A stretch of DNA of 64,000 nt from Ligula intestinalis (Eukaryota; Platyhelminthes; Cestoda; Diphyllobothriidea; Diphyllobothriidae), in contig JAYGXS010000004.1 in the NCBI GenBank assembly GCA_036362985.1, forward strand, positions 42,876,024 to 42,940,023, in the 5' to 3' direction. The first letter of the stretch is position 1. Each line of letters opens with the position of its first letter. This document shows positions 43,181 to 54,549 of the stretch, piece by piece. The notes under the pieces are model-generated. The model was not told the origin of the DNA, ran no database searches, and saw only the letters and a list, made by a program, of their open reading frames with translations. A program made the translations under genes and the position numbers.

Positions 43181-44349
43181 CCGTTACACTATGTTCTATG
43201 TTTCTATATGAAACATGTGAATTAATTGTATCAGTCGGTCTTAAGGAAGGTAGCCAAAACACATATGGCGATAAAAAGAATGTTTTCGACTAATCTTTAA
43301 GTCAGGGGCGGAAGCCTATGCTTCTTTAACAAAATATACGTCTTCTTTTATTCGAAAGCCAGAAACGATGGTTTTGCGAAAAAGAAGTTCCTATATAATG
43401 GCATGATAATACCATTTACACACCAATAAGAATGAATGTTCAACAGTAACAAGAACATCGTCACATAAAGCTAAAACAATGACCGACTAGAATAGAATCA
43501 GCGTAGACTACCACCACGCACGCAACGTACCGCCGCGAGAAGGTAGAGTTGAGAGTGACATTAACCTTTATTCAATAAATTGGAATATTAAAACAAACCA
43601 CCGTACATTTTATGTCTTCCGAGATCGCTAGCTTTGTAGCTTTCACAGTGCCAGCTTGTTGTTAAGAGATCGCGATGAAGAGTAAAAATTTCAAAGAAGT
43701 GTGGGATAAGTTTTATACGTCAATTCTACTTGTCCCCTGTACTTTTATGCAGCATATTTTGTAATTGCTTCCGATCTTTCATGATTCCGGGTCAAATGGG
43801 TTGCCCTTTACTTCGCATTTCCCTCGTGATAATAAGTTATTCGACCATTTTAGTAATTTAAAGACTTTTCTCTGATATACGACTCCGAAAGTAACTGTCG
43901 GTTGGGCTTAACATGCATATTTTGCAAAATAATTAAGTGCAGTTTAAAAAAAGACGTGTAAGCAATTCCTAGACGCAACCATCCTATCTTCTAGCGTCCC
44001 ACTTGGTTTTTTCAGTATATATTTAGTATATGTAAGGGAGATATGCAGAACCTTTGAAAACCCTTTCGTCGGGGACAATCTTGTATTACCGCTTGCCTCT
44101 ACCCGCGGGAGAAATAGACGAGGGCTGCTAACAGACACAACCTTAGTGCTGCTCTATTTGTTGACTTCCGAAAGAATTTTCTAGCTAACCGCATGGGATT
44201 CTCTCTGATAAGATTAAGGGAAAACGTTTTAGGCAGAATTTTCAGAAGGATCCAATGCTTTTTTCCTCTAGTGTACAGAGAAATATTATTGGCAATTCCA
44301 GACTAAAGTAGGTAAAGGTTGAGTTTGGTATCTCACTATTTTCTGTTTT

Positions 44350-44811
44350 ATGGATAATAATGATGTGGATCACTACGTCGGAGTTTATGATTATGAAGCT
44401 GTATATTCGCCGTTGGTAGAAGTATATGGACTGAAGGCAACTGCGTCGACGAACCAAACGATTGCAATTGAATACCAATATCTGAGTGTTCGGTCGACTA
44501 GACGGCTTCCTGAATTTTATGTATCCCAATTTCCCGATCACAAAGTACCTCCAACTCACATACAGTTCTTCAATGAAAAGGCGTTAAAAGATGTGGAAAC
44601 GCAAAAAGCTCTGCGCAAGTGGACAACATCGAGCTCGCCGCTGTCAGAACACCGTAGGGAGACGACACAGAAGGCAACCTCTAAGTTGCATTTGATCAGA
44701 TGTACGTTTAAAATAGACCTCAACTCTTCGGAAAATCTTCGACGTGTTCGTGAGATCCTACTTAGACTACGAAGTCCCGGCTTGAAAATCCTACATGAAT
44801 GCATATATTGA
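44350..44811 (+). CDS. Hypothetical ORF, 153 aa, unidentified
   Basis: The frame starts MDNNDVDHYVGVYDYEAVYS and ends LRSPGLKILHECIY. The composition is balanced, with a mixed charged central part (about residues 80-115) and no low complexity, transmembrane segment or signal peptide. I recognise no domain. It lies 1.9 kb on the far side of transketolase in a stretch with few recognisable repeats, which favours a real exon over a repeat relic. It has its own ATG and stop, and no clear flanking splice sites. It could equally be an old transposon fragment. Confidence 0.3.
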   Translation: MDNNDVDHYVGVYDYEAVYSPLVEVYGLKATASTNQTIAIEYQYLSVRSTRRLPEFYVSQFPDHKVPPTHIQFFNEKALKDVETQKALRKWTTSSSPLSEHRRETTQKATSKLHLIRCTFKIDLNSSENLRRVREILLRLRSPGLKILHECIY

Positions 44812-45179
44812 TGTCCTATTAAGAATGCAATCGATGGCAAGGTACACGGTCAACGGAATTAAGGATTTGCCGTAAAAGCTTGACTTATTTTCCTCGCCTT
44901 ACAGACAGTCTGCCTAGCCTGTTGTGGACATCTCAAATTTTCTTTGGATGCAAGGACTTTTTAAGGTATCACTTTCATCTTCCATATTGTCTATGTTTCA
45001 AGTCTCTGTTTGTGATGAAGTTCACTCTTCTGTATCTTCAGCAGATATTGTGCTTAACTGACACTTAATTTTTTCTCACCGTCCTTTTACACTTCTTTTT
45101 TAACAGTATTTTTTAGACTTGCCGTTTTCTTGCTCATTGCACTCAATGAGTGTATCAAAGATACTGTATGATTTTATGC

Positions 45180-45286
45180 AGATGCACGCAGTCGTGGAGT
45201 TTTTCAATAATAAGTCGGCGGACGTCGAGTTCAACATATGGTTCTTCCGGGAGAACTGTAGCATGAAGTGGAAGTCAGATAAGGTA
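45180..45286 (+). CDS. Possible internal exon
   Basis: A stretch encoding about 35 residues (MHAVVEFFNNKSADVEFN to KWKSDK) is bounded by an acceptor-like TTTTATGCAG and a donor-like AAGGTAAAC. A second acceptor-like TTTGCAG with a short open stretch and donor lies at about 45510-45556, but the phases of the two do not join. Not recognised; could belong with the 44350-44811 ORF in one gene. Confidence 0.2.
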
Positions 45287-45984
45287 AACCACTCTTTTAG
45301 AGCGGAACGAACGTCCACATGGCCGGACGCCTGTACATCCATTCAGGCTCCTTAACAAGAAACTGGCACTGAACAGGGTCTGTTCCTACGCACAAAAAGC
45401 GGAGTTAACGTCGGACCTCTTTAGTTCTGAGCCTACAACAATGGGCTGAGGGTGAAAAGCGAATTATTTGTGTCATCTACTCAATAGTTTGTTTTTCTAA
45501 ATTTGCAGGCAGATTAACGTCTGAATCTGTGGACGGTGCCATTGATGATCGAAATGAGGTACCTCTTCGTCGAAGTCATTCGGAGAACCATTTCGTTGGT
45601 TGGCTGATATTACCGCCAAAACATCAGTATGCATTATTACGCCTAGTGATCTTTTAGGCCACGATCGGTGAGAAACGCTCTGGCTCCCCTAATGATCTGG
45701 ACTCAGCCCCTTCAGTCCTTAAAACTTGATGAGTTTCAGCATTTCACCGAATGTATATTTTGGACGCTGTCTACACGCAGACAATGAATTTGCGTTGAAG
45801 CGATAAGAATAGTATATTTTCCTTATACAATGTCAAACGATTTGGCTATGCTGGGTCGCAGGCTGCCACAACAACGAACATCCTTCACGGACAAACCCAG
45901 GAAATTGGAGGTATCGGCGACGGTGCTCAACCAGAGACCATCTGGTTGTCCTCTACCACTTTGAACCGAAGGAGTATTGCTCTG

Positions 45985-46125
45985 GATTAAGTTAATGAGG
46001 AAAACCCTTGCCGCTTCGATCTTCGGGCCCACTGCCTTGTGACAAAAGAAGGATTGAGACACCAGGTAGAAGGAATAATATATTCTGTACACAGCTAGAT
46101 GAGAAAAAGTGGGAGAAATTGGACA
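45985..46125 (+). repeat. Dispersed repeat family R1 (LTR-like), copy 5, divergent
   Basis: GATTAAGTTAATGAGGAAAACC, CGATCTTCGGGCCCAC and AATATATTCTGTACACAG in the family order. Confidence 0.45.
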
Positions 46126-46349
46126 GTCGGACGAGCGTGTGTCCGCATTCGAGGTGCGTGACCTGCAAGTGTGGGAGCGCGACCATCATCAATGTGAGGT
46201 CATTTGTGAAAGAGCCTTAGAGGTGATTGGCCTAACTGGACTTGGATCGGTAAACATTTGTCTGTACGTGCTATCAGTCTTGAGAGGCGATAGTTTGAGC
46301 GTTGCACGCGGTCTTGAGCTACTACAAAAGCATCCGCGGAGTTCCTAAA

Positions 46350-46965
46350 ACAGCTTCATTCGGACGACGACTGTCATCAAGAAACGGTACGATTATACAC
46401 AAGGCTATTAAGTACTTGTGGTTTTCCGATTTATAAAATTATCGCACTTGGTAGCTGCAACGAAAAGTAGGTCACCAGAAACCCTATCACCGCCGCTGTG
46501 CTCCCGGTTCTGCTAGGCGGGTTCAATTGGGAAGAAAGCCCATTTTACATCATGGGTAATGGTAGGTTGACATTCCTTTCATCCAAAAACGAGAACTGAT
46601 TCCATTTGAAAAACTATTCTAGAATGGTTCACGGCTCTTGAGGCCGCTGAGGTGGTCGAGAGCGTGAGGCACTACCGATAAGATAAGGCAATTTGATCGA
46701 ACTTATTCGTGCAATCTACTCAGTCATCTGGTGAAAATGCTGATGGCAACGCCTGCCCGGTATTGTCATAGTCAGAGGACGTGGTATCCTAACCGTACGC
46801 ACTGTCTCCCATGCTTAAAATTATTTTCACTTCGGCTACATAAACTGTTTGCGTATGTGTTTGTGCACAAGCCTATCGATCAACGCGGGCAGTCAGATCG
46901 GTCACGGCTTAAACAGCCTGTTATCTCCCCCAGTTTTATGTTAGAAAGAGAAGATAGGCAGGATA
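46350..46965. other. No gene seen; left flank of the PLE
   Basis: No coding or repeat signal identified apart from the PLE flank itself. Confidence 0.45.
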
Positions 46966-47050
46966 GTAGAGAACAATACAAGCGAATATGCGTGTCCCAG
47001 GAAGCAATTGAGAAGAAGAAGACTCGATCGCTGGGACAATATGTTTATTC

Positions 47051-47092
47051 GTATGACGTTTCGACATCCTTCGCGAATTCATCACCAGAGAC
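47051..47092 (-). ncRNA. Hammerhead-like motif in the inverted upstream arm of the large PLE
   Basis: Minus strand: GUCU-CUGGUGA-U-GAAUUCG-CGA-AGGAUgUC-GAA-ACGU-C-AUAC. One core change (A6 to G) is shared with the copy at 52825, supporting that both come from the same element. Confidence 0.5.
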
Positions 47093-47164
47093 CTGAACAG
47101 TAGCAGTAACAGTTAATGCATACACAGAAGTTTACAGTATTTATAGGATACAGTCATTACTGCA

Positions 47165-47705
47165 AACATACAGCGACAATTAACGTTAATTGCCTTCTTG
47201 TGCGTGGATTGCTTGTTGGACGGCACGCGGGCTCTGACCTATTGAAATTTCGTCACGGGCGGTGAGCTCTGGCGTGATGGTTGCGCGGTCGGCTGGCTCC
47301 CCGGTGTTGGCGTAAAATGAGGCAGTGGCCTGCCCGTTCCTCAAGTGACGACTTGCTTTGGCCAAATTGAATCTCAGCATTGAATATGCGAATCGTTGCA
47401 CTTGCTTATGGATTGGGGGCCCGTAAACCATGACTCAAGTAGTTCTCGGCTAAGCCAATTGTCACCTCTTGCGAGAAGTTCGGCTTCATCGAATTTGAAT
47501 GTGTGGCCGGGTCTCTTCGAATGAGCCGCAACTTGAGAATTGGCATCATTTCGCCGCATTGCTGCCACGTGTTCGGCAATTCGCGTCTTGAGAAGTCTGC
47601 CAGTTTCTCCGACATAGTTGCTTTTACCGCAACTGCACCAGATCCTGTAGACGACCTCAGATGTTTCTTGCCGTGGCCGTGGGTCGGACGGAACAATCGA
47701 CGAGC
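47165..47705 (-). pseudogene. Inverted upstream copy of the PLE GIY-YIG domain and tail
   Basis: The minus-strand frame 47841-47374 contains RQETSEVVYRIWCSCGKSNY, VGETGRLLKTRIAEHVAAMR and LSRELLESWFTGPQSISKCN, an undamaged complete GIY-YIG domain; the start Met at 47841 lies in RT-antisense sequence and is not natural. The tail and hammerhead-like motif follow down to 46976. More intact than the plus-strand partner. Confidence 0.8.
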
Positions 47706-48420
47706 AGGTGAAGGGGACACCGATGGGTTCACGATTTCGGGACTCAACCGAGGTGGTCCTGCAGCGGCTGGAGTCGCTGTTTTTCCAACACCACATGCCG
47801 AAATTCTGGGCATGGTATGTGGATGACACCTTCGTCGTCATTGAACGGGATCTGGTGCTGACGTTTTATGAACATCTCAACAGTGTCTTGCCGGACATCC
47901 AATTAACGATGGAGGAAGAAGAGAACAACCAGCTGGAATTTCTTGATGTCTTCGTCTGTCGCAAAGATTGTGGTGGTCTAAAGACTTAAGTATTCAGGAA
48001 AGCGACAAGCATGATGCAAATGCTAAATAACAACAGCAACTACCCAATCAGTCACAAACGCAGCTGCGTAAAAGCGCTCTATCGGCGTGTTGAGACGCAC
48101 TGCAGCGAACAAAAACATAAAGTTGCTGAGGTAGAATACCTTCGACGGGTGTTTAGAGAGAATGTCTACCCGCGCAACTTCGTCATCCAGTGCTTGCGCA
48201 AACGAGATGGACAACAAAAGCGCACTGACCCCAAGATTTGGCGTTCGATACCGTACGTCCAAAACGTATCGGAAGCCATCGGCCGCCTTCTCACACCACT
48301 TGGATTTGCAGTTGCACACAGGCCGGAGGCAACCATAAAACGTCAGATAATGAAGCCGAAAGACCCACTGCCACGGCAAGAAACATCTGGGGTCGTCGAA
48401 AGGATCTGGTGCAGCTGCGG
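47706..48420 (+). pseudogene. PLE reverse transcriptase C-terminal half, linker and start of GIY-YIG
   Basis: One frame reads VKGTPMGSRF, PKFWAWYVDDTFVVIERD (the YVDD catalytic box), EEEENNQLEFLDVFVCRKD, then an in-frame TAA (47987-47989), then NYPISHKRSCVKALYRRVET, PYVQNVSEAIGRLLTPLG and PRQETSGVVERIWCSCG, where it is cut by the LINE. This is the usual PLE order: RT palm, thumb, linker, GIY-YIG. The RT fingers and most of the palm are missing. Confidence 0.85.
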
Positions 48421-49196
48421 TCCAATTCAAGTCAAGTCAAGTCACATTTATTGAAGGAAATATAGGCAAACGCCTTTGAACTCCCTCTTGGTACATAGGA
48501 TTAAAGAAATGCATCGGCATAGCCAAACATTCCAAAGAAGTCGTCGACACAATTTCAGACGACTACTCGCTTGTTTCAAGTAATATACTCACACTTAGTA
48601 ACACGAGCCAGCAGTGTAACCGAGGAAGAAGAACAGACAGTGAAAAAACTCATGAGGCTGGCTCATAATTCAAATGGAATGTCATTTGTGGTTTTTAGGA
48701 GAAAAACTGTCGCTCATGGGGGAAGTATGTGAATGACAGGGGCGTGATGCTTCTGTGGATGTTGACGGCAGCCATGGCGTCCATGACGAGTAATATCTAC
48801 ATCCGAAGGACCATACGTGAAGGAGACCTCGGAGTCACGAGAAGGTCCTGAAGAACCGGCGATGCGACCATGATAAGCCTTTGCTGTGCCAAGAGCCGAG
48901 GAACCCGCCACGTCGTCAGCAGTTGGTCGATGCGAGAAAGGGTGCGACAGGGCCGCGTAGCCTAGGACCATAGGTGCGGTAGATGCGATCAGCGCAGTTC
49001 ACATAGTGAGCAGAGACGTCGGTTAGCTATGTAGTCTTAACGCATTTGGTTAAATACTAAAAATAATACTACTTAAAAATGACTTTTAGTATATATTTAT
49101 AGCATTTCAGTGTTTGGATTTAGAGCAGTTTAGTTTTTGAAATCGGAGCATTTCAATGTTTGGATTCCGAACACTTCAGTGTTAGATTGGGAGCAC

Positions 49197-51100
49197 TCAA
49201 TCGCGACGGTACTCATTAAATCGGTCAATTTTTGCTTTAAAAACATCCACGGAAGGGAACATGACAATATACGCAGGAAGGGCATTCCATGCCTGGATTA
49301 CCCTCTTAGAGAAAAATAATTTTCTTGGGTCAAGTCTTGCCCCAGTCACATGTAACTTGAGGGGGTGTCCTCGCAGCCTAGAGGTGGTGGCCCGCTCAAA
49401 GAAGTCATTTGTTTGGAGGCAGCAATCCTGACCACGCAGCATGCGAAATGCCTGGATTAGGTCCCCACGTAGCTGCCTGTAATCCAGAGGAAACAAGTCA
49501 AGATTCACCAATCAGGTCTCATAAGGGAGGTTCCGTTGGCCTCGTACTAATTTTGGTGCGCGTCTTTGTACCCTTTCAAGGCTTTTTGGTCTTTGGCTGT
49601 CCAAGGTCTCCAGGCTTGGATGGCAAATTCCAGTTGAGGTCGCACGAACGTGCTGAATACCTTGCCAAATACAACTTTGTCAAGCTTCGCAAAGGCGCGC
49701 TTGATTAGATACAAGCTCGACATTGCGGATTTAGCCACTTTCAGGACGTGGAGTGATGACTTCAGTGAAGGCGTGAACCACACCTTCAGGTCTTTCTGAG
49801 CCTCTACCACTGGTAACGGCGTGTGTATCAGGTAATACACCCTCTGAGGCGTAGTGCTGGTTTTACCGAAGCGCATTAGTTTGCATTTGGCCACATTGAA
49901 TGGCATGAGCCAAAAGGTCGACCATTGCTCCAGTCTATGCAAATTTGCCTGGAGGTTTAATTTGTCGTCTTGGTTGCGTATGGCCTTCCAAAGTTTTATG
50001 TCATCAGTAAACATTGCGATTTCGCAGTCTAGTCCTCTTATGCAGTCATCAATATATATAAGGAAGAGAATAGGGCCAAGAACAGATCCCTGTGGAACCC
50101 CGCTCTCAACTGCTACTTCCGCCGACCGCTGTTCGTCAATACATATGGTCTGGGTATGACCAGTCAAGAAGTTTGCGATCCACTGCAAAAGGTTTACCCT
50201 CACCCCTACGCGGCTGAGCTTGTATAAGAGACGTTGATGAGGCACCATGTCAAATGCCTTCTTGAAGTCTACAAAGACTGTATGCACCGTATTCCCTTCA
50301 TCGATCGCTCGGGTCCATTGTTTTAGACAATAGAGCAGATTGGTCAAGCAGGACCTTCCCCTGCGGAATCCGTGCTGCTTATCAGAAAGAAGTTGATGTT
50401 GCTCCAAAAAGTGCATCAGCTCGCGTTTGACCATGCGTTCCATAAGCTTGCAGGATATTGAGGTGAGGCTGACCGGTCTATAGTTATTTGCGGTCGCCCG
50501 ACTCCCACGTTTGTGGATGGGTGAGATCCACGCTGCCTTCCAATCGGGTGACACTTTTCCAGTATTAAGAGAAGCACGGAAGATTACGTACAGGGGTACC
50601 GCCAACTCTATGGCTAGCTCTTTTAATAGCTTTGCAGGTATCTCATCCGGACCTGACGACTTCGTTTCTTTGAGCTGTAGAAGTTCTCACAGAACGGTAG
50701 CTTCCGTGAATGCAACCGAGTCTATGGTCTGGATCACACGCACACTGCAGTTAATAGCGGTGAACTCAGCTTCTCTCGTAAAGACCGACTGGAAGAAGCA
50801 GTATAGATGTTCCACCTTTGCATTAATCTCGGAAATTTCTACACCGTCGTCTGTTATTAGCAGAGGATTAGGGTCTCTATTTCGATTACATTGCCTAACG
50901 TAGCTGAAGAAAAGCTTTGGGTCTCCTACTGCACGGTTTATTAGATTACTCTCGAAGTTTTGGCGGCTAATTCATATCAGGCTCTTAACCTTGTTTCTCT
51001 GCGCCGTATACCTGTTGTACGATTCGGGGGTCCTCTCTCTGCGATAGATTTTGAACATCCTTCCTTTGCGGTTTACTTCCCTCTTTAGCATTGGCGGTAG
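49197..51100 (-). pseudogene. LINE reverse transcriptase and C-terminal domain, degenerate
   Basis: Same frame as the endonuclease, with in-frame TGA at 50972-50974 and 50687-50689. It shows SSGPDEIPAKLLKELA, VFVDFKKAFDMVPHQRLLYK (motif A), SGVPQGSVLGPILFLIYIDD (motif B) and IAMFTDDIKLWKAI (motif C, FTDD for FADD). A frameshift near 49590 and a stop in the PYET-LVNLDLF segment precede the C-terminal block RQLRGDLIQAFRMLRG, LRGHPLKLHVTGARLDPRKL and FFSKRVIQAWNALP. Dead copy, but most motifs are readable, so it is fairly young. Confidence 0.85.
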
Positions 51101-52216
51101 CTATCGAGGCCTATTCGTTACTTTTTTCACCGTGATAGGACAGAAATCGGTAATTAGTCCGTATAATACGGCTTTGAATGCCGACCAATCATCGAGAACG
51201 CACCCGGTGAATAGTTCTTTCCAGTCTATCTCGCTCACTGTGGTTTTCATTTGTGTAAAGTCCCCTCTCCAGATGTTGCGTCTAGTTAAAAAACTACAAT
51301 CGAGCACAGAGAAGAGTGAACATCCCCACTGCAGCACTACGTGATCAATTTTTTCCGAGAGGTGGTAAACAATTACAATGTCCACGCTATCAGGTGCTTT
51401 GGTAAGTACTAGGTCTAAGCAATTAGCTTGTTGCCCTTCGCGTAGTCTGGTCGGATATAGGACGTGTTGCGTTAGGAAAGGTGTCTGTACTGTGCGCAGG
51501 CGTCGTCGATCGAAATTTTCTTCTGAGCCGGGCGCAGAACTCACATTCCAGTCGATATGGGGGGCATTTAAGGCTCCCATGAGCATGACATCGGATCCCT
51601 TAGCAATTTCTTCGACTCCTTCTATCAGACTAGTGTCTGACTGTTGGTTGCTCGATGGTGGACGGTAGACCGCCATGATGTCAAGGGTCTGTGACCCCGG
51701 TGTTCTAACGGTGAGCTATATTGCCTCCATATTGCCCGAAAGGTTTTCGGATTTGTCGGACACGAGCAGGCCGTGTCTAACATAGATAAGCACACCCCCA
51801 ACTTGACGCCCGACCCTATCTTTTTGGAAAACTTGAAACCCGGGGAGAGCAATTTCCTGATCGCCTACCTTCGTGGTCAACCATGTTTCTGGTATGCAGA
51901 CGACGTCTAGTTCCATTTGGCAAATAGTAATCTTAAGCTCATTTAATTTGGAGAGCAGGCTTTGTGCATTGGTGTACATGCACTTTAGTTTCTTTGTACG
52001 GTGTAATCCGGTTGTGACAGTCACTTCCTGACCGTCGTTGGGAGCATTACGGTTTGGTTCAATGTTTTCTTCTGAATTATCTTCCCGTCGAAGATTTTCA
52101 GGCCTGCCTCGCCATTCTTGTTCCTCGACTGTAGTTCCGCTACTAGTTCTCGGCGTTTCAAAAAATGAATTAGCCAATTTCTCTAGAAAGAACTTTGTAC
52201 ACAAATACTCACCCAA
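51101..52216 (-). pseudogene. LINE endonuclease domain, degenerate
   Basis: Minus-strand frame: KCMYTNAQSLLSKLNELKIT, DVVCIPETWLTTK (the Glu is kept), VGGVLIYVRHG, a stop (51716-51718), MAVYRPPSSNQ, VMLMGALNAPHIDWN (GALN in place of the usual GDFN, so a catalytic Asp is lost), CLDLVLTKAPDSVD and KIDHVVLQ. Another stop at 51101. The N-terminal 70 residues before KKLKCMYTN are not recognised. Confidence 0.8.
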
Positions 52217-52284
52217 AAATATATTAATAAATATATAAAAAACAATATATTCAACGTACCACAGCTAACTAACACGCGAGAACT

Positions 52285-52731
52285 AGTGCAACAGAAGACC
52301 TATGTCGGAGAAACCGGCAGACTTCTCAAGACGCGAATTGCCGAACACGCGGCAGCAATGCGGTGAAATGATGCCAATTCTCAAGTTGCGGCTCATTCGA
52401 AGAGACCCAGTCACTCGTTCAAATTTAATGAGGCCAAAACTCTCGCAAGAGATGGCAATCGGGTGAGCCGGGAACTACTTGAGTCATGGTTTACGGGCCC
52501 CCAATCCATAAGCAAGTGCAACGATTCGCACATTCAATGCTGAGATTCAATTTGGCCAAAACAAGTCGTCACTTGAGGAACGGGCAGGCCACCGCCTCAT
52601 TTTACGCCAACACCGGGGAGCCAGCCGGCCGCGCAACAATCACGCCAGAGCTCACCGCCCATGACGAAATTTCAATAGGTCAGAGCCCGCGTGCCGTCCA
52701 ACAAGCAATCCACGCACAAGAAGGCAATTAA
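52285..52731 (+). pseudogene. PLE GIY-YIG domain, second half
   Basis: Continues the frame broken at 48420: KTYVGETGRLLKTRIAEHAA, an in-frame TGA (52364-52366), NDANSQVAAHSKRP, then SRELLESWFTGPQSISKCND. YVG replaces YIG, as in its inverted partner. The catalytic Arg (R of KTRIAEH) and Glu (of LLESW) positions are kept. A further open frame to 52731 corresponds to the conserved region before the tail. Confidence 0.8.
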
Positions 52732-52824
52732 CGTTAATTGTCGCTGTATGTTTGCAGTAATGACTGTATCCTATAAATACTGTAAACTTCTGTGTATGCA
52801 TTAACCGTTACTGCTACTGTTCAG

Positions 52825-52866
52825 GTCTCTGGTGATGAATCCGCGACGGATTTCGAAACATCAGGC
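52825..52866 (+). ncRNA. Hammerhead-like motif in the 3' tail of the large PLE
   Basis: GUCU-CUGGUGA-U-GAAUCCG-CGA-CGGAUuUC-GAA-ACAU-C-AGGC. Stem I GUCU/AGGC pairs; stem II has seven pairs with one bulged U. A6 is G, which should reduce or abolish cleavage. Confidence 0.5.
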
Positions 52867-53439
52867 GAATAAAAATATTGTCCCAATGATCGAGTCTTCG
52901 CCTTCTCAATAGAAGAGAACAGTCTACTGCAACAGTATTTGTGTTAACATCAGCTTCTGCGCGTGTGCCTCAATTTCTCAGCGTCCAAGCAAGCAACAAT
53001 CCTCTCGTCTGCAGCTTGTCCTGCATGTCGGCAGCAGGTTCTATTCGTGGGCAGCAGAATTCCGCATCCAGTCAACAGCTTCGTATGTAAGGGCAAACAG
53101 TTTTTGTCCCCTATGTCTCTTCTTATTGGTCCATGCGTGAGTGGCTTATCCGGGTAGCTCTTGGGTGCTGCTGGACCCCTCAGGGACACGCATAACTTCG
53201 CGGCATTGTAGGCCGCATTTCCGGCTCTTTGCGAATGCGCGCTTACCTCTGTTCGTGGCCCTTTGTCAGCTGTGAGCTCAGGGTGGCAAGAGTGATGACT
53301 CACGCGCTGGGCCGTCTTAACAAAGCCCTTTGATGATTAATAGAGGCAGATAAAATCGATGTAAACGGGGTCAGTGTGAGTGGGCGAGCGCGTGTGTGCA
53401 TGCTGGTTCGGGCAAGCATGAACTGCAACAATCAAACGT

Positions 53440-54545
53440 GGCTGGCTGCGTCGTTCAATGAAGAGTGCTTCACAAAAGTCTTCAGAACCTTCGTACGACC
53501 GCACCTAGAATCCGCTATCCAAGCTTGGAGACCCTGGGCCAGGAAAGACAGCAACATCCTGGAAAAGGTACAATGGCGCGCAACCAAACTTGTTATGGGG
53601 CAGGGCTCGCAGCCTTATGAAACACGGCTGTCGAATCTCAACTTCTTCCCTTCGCGCTACAGGCAGCTTCGGGGGGACCTGATACTAGCATTCCGCGTAT
53701 TATGTCTTCAAGACTGCTGTCTTATATCAGGGGATTTTTTCGAATTAGCAACGACCACGAATCTGAGGGGTCATCCCCTCAAATTAAAGGTGACAGGGGC
53801 CAGGCTGGACGCTCGGAAACACTTCTTTTCAAAAAGGGTGGTCGGAGCGTGGAATTCGCTTTCTCAGGACGTTGTTATGTCGGAATCGCTAGAGGGTTTT
53901 AAGCAAAAACTGGATCGATATAGCAGTGCACGATGGATCGGAACTAACAATTTTCAATAACAATAATACTACTTCCAATTTTTCAGTAGTATTAGTTTTT
54001 ATAACCATTCACGTTTGCTAATTATAACGCCCTCCCACGCATAGCCTCATGCGAAGGTCTCCGCGGTCTACCCTACTTGGCTATCTGCGTACCGTGATTA
54101 CCCGCTGGTGATCTTATCAGCCAGACCTGCCGGTCTAAACAGTCACCTTTGGTTCGACCCAAAGCGGACTGCCGACGATCTGGACGGATGCCTCTGTTTT
54201 TCCAGTTCCGTGGCGGACTCTGCAATCAGCAAGGAAGAATCAGGACGTGGCTTCCACACGGTGATGATCCTGGGAACCTTTGCAATGCCCCCCCCCCCAG
54301 TGGGAACCCCCTTTTTTCTCCTAAATCCCACGCATTACCCCCACAAGGGCGACAGTTTTTCTCCTAAAATTCCCTGAGGAGTTTTTTCACTGTCTGCTCC
54401 TATTTTCATCCTATGACTCAGGACAACTGGCCTAGCCAACAGTCTAAGCAACAAATTTTTTGCTACCACTGCACATATGTACAAATAGGGCACTCAAAGG
54501 AATTTTTCCTATATACCCTTAATATACTGATACTGATACTGAATG
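53440..54545 (+). mobile_element. 5'-truncated sibling of the CR1/Jockey LINE
   Basis: An uninterrupted frame to 53960 reads VFRTFVRPHLESAIQAWRPW, YRQLRGDLILAFRVL, LRGHPLKLKVTGARLDARKH and FFSKRVVGAWNSLSQDV, the same C-terminal domain as in the LINE at 48421-52284 but clearly diverged. Its 3' UTR runs to about 54545, ending CTCAAAGGAATTTTTCCTAT and three ATACTG-type units. Only the last ~170 codons of the RT protein are retained. Confidence 0.8.
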
Positions 54546-54549
54546 CGCT

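Larger units (their letters stand above)
48421..52284 (-). mobile_element. CR1/Jockey-group LINE inserted in the PLE
   Basis: A nearly full-length non-LTR element in reverse orientation: endonuclease (from about 52050), RT (50650-49590), C-terminal domain (to 49197), 3' UTR and a 3' end reading CAATAAATGTGACTTGACTT with three ACTTG-type units (48445-48428). It splits the PLE GIY-YIG codons. No long target duplication is visible, which is common for CR1-type insertions. The 5' end near 52284 is AT-rich; ORF1 is not recognised. Confidence 0.85.
46976..52913 (+). mobile_element. Penelope-like element, interrupted by a LINE, with inverted upstream 3' copy
   Basis: AGAGAACA flanks both ends (46968-46975 and 52914-52921), a probable 8-bp target duplication. 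Order: an inverted copy of the element's own 3' end (46976-47705, minus strand, with GIY-YIG coding and tail), RT and linker on the plus strand (47706-48420), a LINE insertion (48421-52284), then the rest of the GIY-YIG domain, tail and hammerhead-like motif (52285-52913). The RT is 5'-truncated: only the part from GTPMGS onward remains. Confidence 0.8.

Noticed and set aside
44556..44840. 94-aa open frame antisense to the 153-aa ORF
   Set aside because: Shadow frame; composition less protein-like than the plus-strand frame.
48421..52284. Target-site duplication for the LINE in the PLE
   Set aside because: Flanks GCGGTC and GTGCAACAGAAGACC share no convincing direct repeat.
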